From Beijerinckiaceae bacterium (GTDB lineage Bacteria; Pseudomonadota; Alphaproteobacteria; Rhizobiales; Beijerinckiaceae): a DNA stretch of 64,000 bases. Of this stretch, positions 36,766 through 45,583 are shown piece after piece. Each line of letters opens with the position of its first letter. Within the stretch, counting starts at the first letter, position 1. The notes beneath the pieces are model-generated. The model ran no database searches, was not told where the DNA came from, and worked only from the letters and a program-made list of their open reading frames with translations. Location of the stretch: NCBI GenBank assembly GCA_019745195.1, contig JAIETL010000012.1, positions 62,001 to 126,000 on the forward strand, written 5' to 3'. Both the position numbers and the translations under genes were made by a program.

Positions 36766-37692
36766 TCAGCCCCAGGGTCCGGGCTGGCTGCCGCCCTGGC
36801 CCGCCCAGGGGCTGGACGCGGCCTGGCTCGTGAAGCCGCCGGCCGAGCGGCCGACGCCCATGAGGTGGGCCTGCTCCATCAGCGCCGCGATGCGGTTCCC
36901 CGTGTCGGGATGTGTCGAGAACAGGGAATCCATGCCGCCGCCGGTGAGAGGATTGATGATGAACATGTGCGCCGTAGCAGGCTTGCGCTCCGCCGTCTCG
37001 TTGGGAATGTGCGGAACCGCGCCGGCGATCTTGGCGAGCGCATCGGCGAGCCAGACCGGATTGCCGACAATCTCGCCGCCGAGCTTGTCGGCCTCGTATT
37101 CGCGCGATCGCGAGATCGCCATCTGGATCACCATCGCCGCCATGGGAGCCAGCACGGCGATCAGGATCTGCACGATGAAGTTCGGCCGGCTGTCGCGGGA
37201 GCCGAAGAACATGCCGAAGCTTGCCAAAGTCGAGATCGCGCCTGCCATCGTCGCGGTCACCGTCATGGTCAGCGTGTCGTGGTTCTTGATGTGGGCGAGC
37301 TCATGCGCCATCACGCCCGCCAGCTCCTCATAGGTGAGGGTCCGCATGATGCCGGTCGTCGCCGCCACCGCCGCGTTCTCCGGGTTGCGGCCGGTGGCGA
37401 AGGCGTTGGGCTGGTCCTCATGGATCAGATAGACGCGCGGCATCGGCATGTTGGCGCGCGCGGCGAGGTCGCGGACCATGCCGTAAAGCTCGGGCGCGCT
37501 GCGCTCGTCGACCTCCTGCGCGTTGTGGGCGGCCAGCGCGAGCTTGTCGGAGTTCCAGTAGCTGAACAGGTTGGTCGCGGCCGCGATGGCGAGCGCCACA
37601 GCTGCGCCGCCCGCGCCGCCGAGCAGATAGCCGACGGCCCCGAACAGCGCGGTCAGGCCGGCCATCAGGATGCCGGTGCGGACATAGTTCAT
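36766..37692 (-). CDS. htpX: Zinc metalloprotease HtpX
   Basis: A 308-residue membrane protease for quality control of membrane proteins. Two N-terminal hydrophobic segments (about 5-50) precede [31 protein letters not shown] and the zinc motif [12 protein letters not shown]. Two further hydrophobic segments follow (about 145-200), then [11 protein letters not shown] with the third zinc ligand. The C-terminal Gly/Ser/Gln tail is low complexity. It heads the htpX - rsmB-type - heparinase-like - purH series. Confidence 0.95.
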   Translation of the reverse strand: MNYVRTGILMAGLTALFGAVGYLLGGAGGAAVALAIAAATNLFSYWNSDKLALAAHNAQEVDERSAPELYGMVRDLAARANMPMPRVYLIHEDQPNAFATGRNPENAAVAATTGIMRTLTYEELAGVMAHELAHIKNHDTLTMTVTATMAGAISTLASFGMFFGSRDSRPNFIVQILIAVLAPMAAMVIQMAISRSREYEADKLGGEIVGNPVWLADALAKIAGAVPHIPNETAERKPATAHMFIINPLTGGGMDSLFSTHPDTGNRIAALMEQAHLMGVGRSAGGFTSQAASSPWAGQGGSQPGPWG

Positions 37693-37822
37693 GAGGTCTC
37701 CCCTGTTTTCAGGCCGGCGCAGGAGCGGTTATGCCTCTCCCCTTGCCGGATTATGCGCCTTATGTGGTGAAGGCACTGCCGATCCCGCAAGGGAGCCAAC
37801 CGGGACGAGACCTGAAGACGCC

Positions 37823-38047
37823 ATGCCGAACGATCCGACCAAGACCGAGCCAGCAGACGAAGCCCCGCCTCGCAAGCCGCTCACGCAAGCCGCCGAGCGC
37901 GCGCTGGCCGAGGCGCAGGCCCGCCGGGCGGAGATCGACGCGCGCGCGGCCGAACTGGCGCGCGAGCGCGAGATCAACGGCCGAGGTGGGCTTGAGCCGG
38001 GGCGCTACAACGACTGGGAGGTCAAGGGCCTCACCAGCGATTTTTGA
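37823..38047 (+). CDS. DUF1674 protein, SDHAF4-like succinate dehydrogenase assembly factor
   Basis: A 74-residue protein whose C-terminus GGLEPGRYNDWEVKGLTSDF is the DUF1674 (SDHAF4/Sdh8) signature; the N-terminal half is charged, Ala- and Glu-rich helix. The mitochondrial homologue binds flavinylated SdhA and promotes complex II assembly; the bacterial role is inferred. The ATG at 37823 is chosen because it precedes the helical region with a GAAGA ribosome-binding site nearby; longer in-frame readings cross the htpX promoter. Confidence 0.85.
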   Translation: MPNDPTKTEPADEAPPRKPLTQAAERALAEAQARRAEIDARAAELAREREINGRGGLEPGRYNDWEVKGLTSDF

Positions 38048-38075
38048 GGTCAGTCGTTTCGCTTGGAAACACTGC

Positions 38076-38174
38076 CGTCATCCCGGGCTTGCCCCGGGAT
38101 CCATCATAAAGCAGCGACCGCACTCTATGATGGATCCCGGAGCTGCGCGGCTTCGCCGCTTGTCCGGGATGACG
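38076..38174. repeat. Palindromic repeat between convergent genes
   Basis: The arms begin cgtcatcccggg and end cccgggatgacg-like (tccgggatgacg), with inner gatccatcata / tatgatggatc pairing and a small extra hairpin (gcgcggcttcgccgc). It is a roughly 99-bp element lying between the ends of the DUF1674 and HutD genes, of a type common in Rhizobiales intergenic regions. It may act as a transcription terminator. Confidence 0.75.
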
Positions 38175-38218
38175 TGTCATTGCCAAAAAGGCAGTGAGAG
38201 GTGAAGCGTAGACCGCGC

Positions 38219-38815
38219 TCAGCCGTCGCGGCGGATGATCGTGGCGAGCAGCGCGATGCCGGCAGTAAGAGAGAGCCGGCAGGGCTGATCAGTCTCGATC
38301 CGAAGTGCGTCGCCGGCCTCGATCGCGACAGCCTGCCCCCCTGTATCGCCAGCGGCTGTCCCATCGGGCGCATAAATCAGATGCAGGCCCGGACGCAGTT
38401 CGGCCAGCTCTCCCGGCTTCACCACGGCGAGCGCGATCTCGCAGAGCGCCCGGTCGGCGATCAGGTTCACGACCTCGACCGGGCCGTTTTCGAGCCGGGT
38501 CACGATCGGCGTACCGCCGTCGTAGCGCACAGGGACAAGCGGCTCGCGCAGATCGATCTCGCCCTGCGGCGTCACCAGCACGAGGCCGCGACCGGCGATC
38601 ACGACCTGCAGGCGCTCATAGCCGGTGAGGTCGGAAAAGGGGCCGGGCGTCACGATCTGCGTGCGGCCGAGCCGCCATACCACGCCGTCCCAGGAGCCGG
38701 GCGCGGCGTCAGGCCGATAGCAATCGGCGATGTCGGTGCTGACTCCGCCGCCATTCTTCCACGGGGTCCGGCGAAAGCCGCTCGCCGGAAGCGGCGTCAG
38801 GCGGGGCGCGCTCAT
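38219..38815 (-). CDS. HutD/Ves-family cupin-like protein
   Basis: A 198-residue protein of the HutD (Ves) family: WKNGGGVSTDIA near residue 20 and SDLTGYERLQVVIAGRGLVLV in the first beta-sandwich half are signature segments. HutD accompanies histidine-utilisation genes in other bacteria and has been proposed to regulate that pathway by binding a metabolite. No hut genes are present here. Its ATG overlaps the stop of an upstream small gene by 4 nt. Confidence 0.87.
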   Translation of the reverse strand: MSAPRLTPLPASGFRRTPWKNGGGVSTDIADCYRPDAAPGSWDGVVWRLGRTQIVTPGPFSDLTGYERLQVVIAGRGLVLVTPQGEIDLREPLVPVRYDGGTPIVTRLENGPVEVVNLIADRALCEIALAVVKPGELAELRPGLHLIYAPDGTAAGDTGGQAVAIEAGDALRIETDQPCRLSLTAGIALLATIIRRDG

Positions 38816-39036
38816 GATGCGGGGGTATCGACCGGGCCGCCGTCGACGCTGGCGATCCAGGCCAGCGCCTCGGGCAAGGTCGCGAAGACGGGGCCGTGGC
38901 GCAGCTTGTCCTCTTCCTCGGTCAGGCCGAAGCGGATGCCATAGCCCTCGCTGTCGCGCCTGATGGCGATGAAGCGCGGGCGCTCGGTCGGGATGTTGGC
39001 CTTCGCGACAGGCATGGACATGTCAAGGATGGGCAT
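38812..39036 (-). CDS. Small hypothetical protein coupled to hutD-like gene
   Basis: A 74-residue protein with the core RPRFIAIRRDSEGYGIRFGLTEEEDKLRHGPVFATLPEALAWIASV, which looks like one small alpha/beta domain. The family is not recognised. The 4-nt ATGA overlap with the HutD-like gene supports it being real and co-translated. The start is uncertain: Mets at 39036, 39021 and 39015 are all possible and none has a clear ribosome-binding site. Confidence 0.6.
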   Translation of the reverse strand: MPILDMSMPVAKANIPTERPRFIAIRRDSEGYGIRFGLTEEEDKLRHGPVFATLPEALAWIASVDGGPVDTPAS

Positions 39037-39181
39037 GGACTGCAAATGGGCAACTCCGGCGCGGCCTGAACGCAAGGCCAATCGCATCCCATGGGACATG
39101 TTCAGCCGAATAGCGGCCCGGCGCGGTCTGCGCAACCGCGCCGGATTCTCATGGTCAACGCGCGTCTCGGCTCTCGCGATT

Positions 39182-42100
39182 TCAGCTCTTGCGTCCTTCG
39201 AGCTGCGCCTTCAGCGCGGCGAGCTTGGCGAAGGGCGAATCCGGATCGGGCTCGCGATCGGCCGGGCGGGGCCGGGCAGGCTGAACGAAGCGTTCGGCGT
39301 TCCGGTCGTCGCGGCGCGGGCCGCCGGGACGGCCGTCGCGCTTGAAGTCAGGCCTCGGCCCGCGACCCTGCTCGGGGCGGCCCTGATCGGGCCTGCCGCC
39401 GCGCGGCGGGCGCTCCTGACGAGGCTGATCCTGACGCGGGCCGTCCTGGCGGGGCCTGTCGTCCTGGCGGGGCCTGTCGTCGCGGCGTGGCGGCCGGTCG
39501 GGGCGCGGGGCCGCAGTGTCGGTCGCGGGCGCGCCCTCGGCTCCTGACGCCATGGCCGGACGGTTGCCGTCGCGGCGGCGGTCGTCGCGGTTGGGGCGGC
39601 GTCCGCCGGGCTGGCGTTCTCCGGGCGCGCCATCGCGCGGCTGGCCTTGCCGGGTGTCGGACCTGCGGCCAGCATTCTCTGGCCTGCGGCCGCCCTGGGG
39701 ACGATGCGGCCGCCAGACCTCGATCATCTCGGGCTCGGCGGGAGCGGCGGCTGTCTCGACCGGGGCGGACGTCTCCGCGACAGGCACATCGGCCGGCGCG
39801 GTCTCGACCGGCCCGGCTTCGGCGGTCGCTTCGTCCACGACCGGCAGAGACGACATCAAATCGGCGGGTACCGGCTCGGGGCGGGGCTGCAGCCCGGGCG
39901 CGTGTTCGGCTTCGGTCAATATCGGTGCGTCGGCGGTCTCGACAGGCGCCGGCTCGACGACCGGCGCCTCCGGTTCAGCCGGCGTTTCCGTGGCGGCGGG
40001 TTGGATAACCGGCGTCTCGGTATCGGCGGCGACTGCCGTGGCCTCAGTGCCTTCGTTCAGGCCAGCGCCTGGATCAGCGGGAGCTTCGGCAGCGGGCTCG
40101 GGCGCCGCGACCGGGGCCGGCGGTGCGGCCAGCGGCACGGTGATCGCTGGGCCGGGACGCTTGACGGAATTGTAGCCGAGCGAGCGCAGGATCGAGGCGA
40201 AATCCTCGCCGGCGCAGCCGACGAGCGAGGTCATGGCGCCCGTCGCCACGAAGCCATCCTGATCGGCCGCGCCGGCCGGCGGCACGCCTTGGGTCAGGCC
40301 CGGGCGATAGGCGATCGCGGGGCGGATGAGGTCTGCGAGCCGCTCGAGAATGTCGACGCGCACGGCCCGCTCGCCACAGACGCGGTAGCCGGCGGCGCGG
40401 TAGAGCCCCTTGGGGATCGCCTTGTCGACCGGAAACGAAGTCCGGCCCGACGAGGCCAGATGGGCGATGTCGTCGAGCCCGGTCAGGTCCGGCCCGCCAT
40501 GCTTGAGCGCCCAGAGCTGGGCTGCGAGCGCGCGCGGGGCGGGCTTGAGCAGCGCCGGCACATAGAGATGGAACGCCCCGAAGCGGATGCCGAGATTGCG
40601 CAGCGCGGCGCGGCCCTCCTGATCGAGCGCCTTCATCTCCTCGCCGACCTTGGCGCGTTCGAGCACGCCGAGCGATTCCGCCGTCTGGAAGGCGATGCCG
40701 CGCGCGATGCCGGTCGCGGTCGCGGCGGCCTCCAGAAGCTGGAGCGGCCCGAGCAGCTTCGTGACGTGGTTCTTCAGCCAGAGGTTCAGCCGGGCCTCGA
40801 CCTGTTCGCGCGCCGGTCCGGTGAGGTGCTCTTCGACAAGAAGCCGCAGGCGCGGCTCGATCGCCTTCTCGCCGGCGGTCAGGCGCGCCACCGGCTCGCC
40901 GACCCAGCGCAGCAGGCCGTCATGGGAGAGCACGAAGGCCTCGTCGCCGGCGAGCACGACGCGCGCGGCGCGCGCCTCGATTTCGCTCGCCAGCGCCTTC
41001 ATCGCGGCCATGTTCAGGGCTTTCGCCTCCGGCCCGCCGGCCTTCGGGTCCGCGGTGAAGCGGAATCCCTGCAGCATTCCGACGTGCTGGCCCTCGACGA
41101 GCACGTCGCCCGCCGTGGTGACCTCAGCCTCCAACATCACATTCTCCCGCAAACGACGCATCAGCACACTCGTGCGCCGATCCACGAAACGGCTGGCGAG
41201 CCTCTCGTGCAAAGCGTCCGACAACCTGTCCTCTACAAGACGCGCCACCCCCTGCCAATGCTCGGGATCGGGCAACCAGTCGGGACGGTTCGCGACGAAG
41301 GTCCATGTCCTGACCTGGGAGATGCGCGCCGAGAGCGTGTCGATCTCGCCATCGGTGCGGTCCAGCGCGGCCAACTGGGCGCGATACCAGTCCACATCGA
41401 GCCGGCCATGGCGCATCAGCCGCAGATACAGCGTCGTCGCGAGGTCGGCATGCTGGGCCGGGGCGATCTTGCGATAGTCCGGCAGGCCGCAGACCTCCCA
41501 GAGGCGCTCGACGGCGGGCCGGCCCACGGCCAGCGCCTTGATTTCCGGATCGCGCGCCAGGATTTCCAGCGTCGTCTGGTCCTCGGCGATCAGCGCCCGC
41601 GTCAGCCCCTGCTCGCTCGGCTGCAGGTTGAGCGCATCGAGCAGGCTCTCGACCGACCGAAAATCGAGATCGGTATTGCGCCATTGCAACTGTCGCAGCG
41701 GCTCGAAGCGGTGGTTCTCGATCGCCTCGACCAGCTCGGCTTCGAAAGGCGGGCAGCGACCGCTGGTGCCGAAGGTGCCGTCGCGCAGATGCCGGCCGGC
41801 GCGGCCGGCGATCTGGCCAAACTCGGCGGGGTTGAGCTGGCGGAACTGATGGCCGTCGAACTTCTTGTCGGCGGCGAAGGCGATGTGGTTGACGTCGAGA
41901 TTGAGCCCCATGCCGATGGCGTCGGTGGCGATGAGATAGTCGACATCGCCGGACTGGTAGATCTCGACCTGCGCATTTCGCGTGCGCGGGCTCAGAGCCC
42001 CCAGCACCACCGCCGCGCCGCCCTTCTGCCGGCGGATCAGCTCGGCGATGGCGTAGACCTCCTCGACCGAGAAGGCGACGATGGCCGAGCGCGGGGCCAG

Positions 42101-42610
42101 CCGCGTGATCTTGCGGTCCCCGGCAAAGAGCAACTGCGACAGGCGCGGCCGCGTCACCACGTTGACGCCGGGCATCAGCTTCTCGATCAGCGGGCGCATG
42201 GTGGCAGCGCCGATCAGCATGGTCTCGGCCCGGCCGCGCCGGTTCAGGAGCCGGTCGGTAAAGACATGGCCGCGGTCGAGATCGGCGGCGAGCTGAATCT
42301 CGTCGATCGCGACGAAATCGACCGCGAGGTCGCGCGGCATCGCCTCGACCGTGCAGACCCAGAAGCGCGGGCGGGCCGGCTTGATCTTCTCTTCGCCGGT
42401 GACGAGCGCAACGGCCTCGACGCCCGCCTTCTCGACCACGCGTTGATAGACCTCGCGCGCGAGCAGGCGCAACGGCAGGCCGATCATGCCAGTGGGATGG
42501 GCCACCATTCGCTCGATGGCGAGATGGGTCTTGCCGGTGTTGGTCGGCCCGAGCACGGCGGTGACGCCAAGGCTGCGGGCTGATGGCGGCAGGGATCGGA
42601 AAGGAATCAA
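39182..42610 (-). CDS. Suv3-like superfamily 2 RNA helicase with long disordered basic tail
   Basis: A 1,142-residue protein. Residues about 15-320 form two RecA-like lobes with Walker A GPTNTGKTH, DEIQLAAD as motif II (the DEIQ variant of Suv3), TDAIGMGLNLD as motif V and QIAGRAGRH as motif VI. Helical and accessory segments follow to about residue 820. The rest is Ala/Pro/Glu-rich, then an Arg/Asp/Gln/Pro-rich tail with RGG-like and DDRPRQ repeats, likely binding RNA. Suv3 helicases unwind RNA with degradation enzymes in mitochondria; the alphaproteobacterial form probably has a similar RNA-decay role. It ends with a short folded-looking segment (SPFAKLAALKAQLEGRKS). Confidence 0.9.
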   Translation of the reverse strand: MIPFRSLPPSARSLGVTAVLGPTNTGKTHLAIERMVAHPTGMIGLPLRLLAREVYQRVVEKAGVEAVALVTGEEKIKPARPRFWVCTVEAMPRDLAVDFVAIDEIQLAADLDRGHVFTDRLLNRRGRAETMLIGAATMRPLIEKLMPGVNVVTRPRLSQLLFAGDRKITRLAPRSAIVAFSVEEVYAIAELIRRQKGGAAVVLGALSPRTRNAQVEIYQSGDVDYLIATDAIGMGLNLDVNHIAFAADKKFDGHQFRQLNPAEFGQIAGRAGRHLRDGTFGTSGRCPPFEAELVEAIENHRFEPLRQLQWRNTDLDFRSVESLLDALNLQPSEQGLTRALIAEDQTTLEILARDPEIKALAVGRPAVERLWEVCGLPDYRKIAPAQHADLATTLYLRLMRHGRLDVDWYRAQLAALDRTDGEIDTLSARISQVRTWTFVANRPDWLPDPEHWQGVARLVEDRLSDALHERLASRFVDRRTSVLMRRLRENVMLEAEVTTAGDVLVEGQHVGMLQGFRFTADPKAGGPEAKALNMAAMKALASEIEARAARVVLAGDEAFVLSHDGLLRWVGEPVARLTAGEKAIEPRLRLLVEEHLTGPAREQVEARLNLWLKNHVTKLLGPLQLLEAAATATGIARGIAFQTAESLGVLERAKVGEEMKALDQEGRAALRNLGIRFGAFHLYVPALLKPAPRALAAQLWALKHGGPDLTGLDDIAHLASSGRTSFPVDKAIPKGLYRAAGYRVCGERAVRVDILERLADLIRPAIAYRPGLTQGVPPAGAADQDGFVATGAMTSLVGCAGEDFASILRSLGYNSVKRPGPAITVPLAAPPAPVAAPEPAAEAPADPGAGLNEGTEATAVAADTETPVIQPAATETPAEPEAPVVEPAPVETADAPILTEAEHAPGLQPRPEPVPADLMSSLPVVDEATAEAGPVETAPADVPVAETSAPVETAAAPAEPEMIEVWRPHRPQGGRRPENAGRRSDTRQGQPRDGAPGERQPGGRRPNRDDRRRDGNRPAMASGAEGAPATDTAAPRPDRPPRRDDRPRQDDRPRQDGPRQDQPRQERPPRGGRPDQGRPEQGRGPRPDFKRDGRPGGPRRDDRNAERFVQPARPRPADREPDPDSPFAKLAALKAQLEGRKS

Positions 42611-42648
42611 GACGCCGCCAATCCTGTGAGCCGGCCGTAGAGCCGGAT

Positions 42649-42751
42649 GATTTCAGGTCGTATCGACCTGAAATCTGAATCCGTCTCTACAACCAAGAGT
42701 GAGAGCATGATGTCATCCGAAAACCGCTTCGCACTTTTCGGCATCATGCTC
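42649..42751. repeat. Compound palindromic element upstream of the helicase gene
   Basis: Two palindromes lie side by side. At 42649-42675 the arms gatttcaggtc and gacctgaaatc pair perfectly. At 42703-42751 gagcatgatg pairs with catcatgctc around an inner ccgaaaa/ttttcgg stem. The second unit matches the element at 35303-35347. The 285-bp gap 42611-42895 has no gene; the helicase promoter probably lies close to or within this repeat. Confidence 0.75.
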
Positions 42752-42895
42752 GGGCCGCCGGTGTCTCATCGGGAACGGAACGAGTCCGGAACGAAAACGG
42801 CCCGAATCGCTGACTCGGCCAGAATCGGGATTCGTTCTCTCCGCGTCTGCCCTCACCTAGCTAGGGATGGCGGCCGGCGAAGCGAAGGGCGCGGA

Positions 42896-43789
42896 TCAAA
42901 GATCGCCGAACACCTCGGCGAAAACCTCCGCCGCCTCATCGGGCGCCTCGACATGGACGAAGTGCCCGGCGCTCTCGCAGAAGCTGACCTGCGCCCTGTC
43001 GAAATGCTCGGGCACGTAGGCGGCCCAGTCCGATTTCAGGATCGGATCGTGCCGGCCCCAATGCACGCGGGTCGACTGATGGATCTTGACCGACGGCGTC
43101 GGGTGGCCGTCGATCGCGGCGAGGCGGGCGGCGTTCTGGCTGCGATACCAGTCGAACCCGCCGCGCCAGTTGCCCGGCTTCATGAAATTGTCGAGCCAGA
43201 TCTCGAAGACCGGGTCGAACGCATCCTTGCGATGGCACCAATGCGTCAGGAAATGCCGCAGATAGAGCGCGCCCGCCTCGCGACTCAAGCCGACCAGCGC
43301 CTCGGCCAGCGGCAATTGCTGGAAGGACTGGTACCAGACCTCGTTGACATGGCCGTCATGGACCCAGCGGCCCGCCACGCTCGGTGTGGGGCAGTTGAAG
43401 AACAGGAGCCTATCGACGGCTTGAGGATGCCGCCGCGCCAGCGCCTGTGCCGCATAGCCGCCGACATCGTGGCCGACCACGCCGACGCTTTCCAGCCCAA
43501 GCGCCGCGACGAGCGCCGCCATGTCGTCGCCATGGCAGTTCGCGCCGGCGTCGCTGCGCGGCGTCGCCGATTTGGCGCTGTCGCCGAACCCGCGCAGATC
43601 GGGCGCGATCAGCCGGAACTCGCCATGAAGCCGGTTCATCAGCGGCAGCCAGGTCATCCAGAACTCCGGCCAGCCATGCAGCAGCAGCACGGCCGGCCCG
43701 TCGCCGACCTCCGCGACATGCAGGAGCGTGTCGCGCACCGGAATCTGGCGATGGCGCAATCCGGGCGGGGTGGCGAAGTCGCTGATCAT
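42896..43789 (-). CDS. Alpha/beta hydrolase, epoxide-hydrolase-like
   Basis: A 297-residue alpha/beta hydrolase. HGWPE (38-42) is the oxyanion-hole motif of epoxide hydrolases, the nucleophile elbow is GHDVGG with D108 (Asp rather than Ser), and the catalytic His is H276 (SAGHFVH). An Asp nucleophile with HGWPE points to an epoxide hydrolase or haloacid/haloalkane dehalogenase relative; the cap domain (about 135-215) has several aromatic residues. The ATG at 43789 begins the conserved part; longer readings add Arg-rich sequence. Confidence 0.85.
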   Translation of the reverse strand: MISDFATPPGLRHRQIPVRDTLLHVAEVGDGPAVLLLHGWPEFWMTWLPLMNRLHGEFRLIAPDLRGFGDSAKSATPRSDAGANCHGDDMAALVAALGLESVGVVGHDVGGYAAQALARRHPQAVDRLLFFNCPTPSVAGRWVHDGHVNEVWYQSFQQLPLAEALVGLSREAGALYLRHFLTHWCHRKDAFDPVFEIWLDNFMKPGNWRGGFDWYRSQNAARLAAIDGHPTPSVKIHQSTRVHWGRHDPILKSDWAAYVPEHFDRAQVSFCESAGHFVHVEAPDEAAEVFAEVFGDL

Positions 43790-43957
43790 GGCGGCGTTCC
43801 GGCGCAGGCGTGGCGCGGGCATCGTAGCCGCTCGGCCGGGCAAACCGCAATGAACGCTGTGCAGGGCGCGGGACGGTTCGCGCATGCCGACGAAAATCCG
43901 CGCCAAGGTCTGACGCCAGGGCGTTTCGCATACGCCCGGGCGATGTGCTGCCCCGCC

Positions 43958-44776
43958 TCAGTTCCGCTTGGCGGCGCTCGCGGTCACGCCGGGATCGACC
44001 TTGAAGCTCGAGGCCTCGATCACGGCCGTGCCGATCATCGTCCTGACCGAGATGCGCACCGGCAGCATGACGTTCGTGCCGGCGACCGGGGCGAGCCAGG
44101 CGCTGATGTCCCTGTTCTCGGCCATGAATTTCGTGCTCGGCCGCAGCGCCCTGTGGCCGGCGATCGGGACATAGCGCGCCTGGCAGATCGCGACCGGGCC
44201 GCTATAGCCCTCCATCGTCACCTCGCGCGTGCCGGCATGGCTCAGCTTGATGTCGTAGCGCGCTGCGCCATCGAAGATCTGGAGCGTGCGGTTGCACGCT
44301 CCGTTGAGACCGTTCTTGGTGTTGACCGGCATCAGGAAGGCGCTGAGCGGGTCGACGATGTTGCGGCGATGCTCGTCGGTCAGCGGCACGCGGTCGGCCT
44401 TGGCGTCGATCGGCGGGGCGATCTCGACGGCCTGCACCGCGCCGCCGCCGATCGCCATGCGCACGGTGCGGCTTTCGCTGGAATTGGCCGAGCTGATCGC
44501 GAAGGTCGCCGGCGAGGGCCTGGCCCCGCCGAGCGAGCCCTTGGCCTCGCCCGAGCCGCGCCCACCGGTGAAGCCGCCGATCAGGCCGGTGAGCCTGGCC
44601 GCGACATCGAGCGAATAGCTGTCGGAATCGATGCCGCCGCTGAGGCTGGCGGTGCCGAGCGTCAGGCCGAGCAGGGAGACGTCGTATTTCGCGTCGATCG
44701 AGGCCGAGGCGGCGGGCGCGGCCATGACGGCCATGGTGAGCAATCCGGCCAGGGACGATGCGATGGCGGATGTCAT
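43958..44776 (-). CDS. Secreted DUF3108-family protein
   Basis: A 272-residue protein with an N-terminal signal peptide (hydrophobic stretch ending AAPAASAS) and the DUF3108 pattern: a beta-rich body beginning IDAKYDVSLLGLTLGTASL and a central two-Cys segment (GACNRTL, AICQARY). In other bacteria DUF3108 proteins are periplasmic or outer membrane-associated with unclear function. The gene is divergent from rpmB and probably monocistronic. Confidence 0.8.
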   Translation of the reverse strand: MTSAIASSLAGLLTMAVMAAPAASASIDAKYDVSLLGLTLGTASLSGGIDSDSYSLDVAARLTGLIGGFTGGRGSGEAKGSLGGARPSPATFAISSANSSESRTVRMAIGGGAVQAVEIAPPIDAKADRVPLTDEHRRNIVDPLSAFLMPVNTKNGLNGACNRTLQIFDGAARYDIKLSHAGTREVTMEGYSGPVAICQARYVPIAGHRALRPSTKFMAENRDISAWLAPVAGTNVMLPVRISVRTMIGTAVIEASSFKVDPGVTASAAKRN

Positions 44777-44948
44777 CCGTATTCTCCGGGCTCTGCGACG
44801 GGCAAGTGCCTGACGGCAGGCATGTGCTTGCCTTGCGAATCGGTCTGAATCGTGACCGCATTCCGCTCGTTTGACGAGTGGCGGGAAGGTCACGCTTCGA
44901 GACGCCGCTCAACAGGCGCGTCACGATCGCTCGACGTCAGAGTTGTCC

Positions 44949-44977
44949 TTGACGCGTCGGGATGGCTTGGGTATAGA
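44949..44977 (+). promoter_or_regulatory. Sigma-70-type promoter of rpmB
   Basis: TTGACG (44949-44954) and TATAGA (44972-44977) are separated by exactly 17 nt, a near-consensus housekeeping promoter about 100 nt upstream of the rpmB ATG. The implied leader is about 90 nt. Confidence 0.8.
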
Positions 44978-45074
44978 CCCGCCACTCAATTTGACCTCCG
45001 GCGCTGGGTTCCGGCACGTCGCGTGTCGGCCATTACGTTTGGCGCAACGGTTGTACTGCTCAAGGAAGAACGAC

Positions 45075-45362
45075 ATGGCCCGCCGTTGCGAACTGACCGG
45101 GAAAGGCACCCTGACCGGGCACCTCGTCAGCCACTCGAACCGCAAGACGAAGACGGTTTTCCGTCCCAACCTCGTCAATGTGACGCTGCAGTCCGACGCG
45201 CTTGGCCGTTCGGTGCGCCTGCGCGTCTCGGCCAATGCGCTGCGCACGGTCGATCATCGTGGCGGCCTCGACGCGTTCCTGGTCAAGGCCCCGGCCGGCG
45301 ACCTTTCGACCGGCGCGCTGACCCTCAAGCGCGACATCGAGAAGAAGCTCGCCGCCGTCTGA
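45075..45362 (+). CDS. rpmB: Ribosomal protein bL28
   Basis: A 95-residue ribosomal protein of the large subunit. The start [11 protein letters not shown] and the segment [16 protein letters not shown] are diagnostic. The ATG at 45075 is preceded by AAGGAAGA at proper spacing. It is monocistronic, with its own strong promoter and a rho-independent terminator about 30 nt after the stop. Confidence 0.98.
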   Translation: MARRCELTGKGTLTGHLVSHSNRKTKTVFRPNLVNVTLQSDALGRSVRLRVSANALRTVDHRGGLDAFLVKAPAGDLSTGALTLKRDIEKKLAAV

Positions 45363-45390
45363 GCGGATTTGATTTTCCGGACTGAATTGA

Positions 45391-45412
45391 GCGGCCGCGA
45401 GGCCGCTTTTTT
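45391..45412 (+). terminator. Rho-independent terminator of rpmB
   Basis: A gcggcc stem with loop gcga and ggccgc is followed by a run of T, directly after rpmB. Confidence 0.88.
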
Positions 45413-45424
45413 CGTCTGGGCGCT

Positions 45425-45572
45425 TCCCTTCCCCCCTTGCGGGGGAAGGTGGCGCGCAGCGCCGGACGAGGGGTGGTCGCGTCCTCTCCGATGAATGGCT
45501 TATGGAGAGCGCTGAGCGACCCCTCATCCGTCAGCGCTTCGCGCTGCCACCTTCTCCCGCGAGGGGAGAAGG
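45425..45572. repeat. Palindromic repeat downstream of the phytase-like gene
   Basis: A left arm containing cttgcgggggaaggtgg, cgcgcagcg and gacgaggggtggtcgc is mirrored by gcgacccctcatccg, cagcgcttcgcgctg and ccaccttctcccgcgag. It is a long hairpin element of about 148 bp. A related element is at 46611-46765, on the other side of the phytase-like gene. Confidence 0.75.
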
Positions 45573-45583
45573 AAGGTCACGCC

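Noticed and set aside
39647..42583. A 978-codon plus-strand open frame opposite the helicase gene
   Set aside because: The minus strand shows all helicase motifs; the plus-strand translation has no recognisable features.
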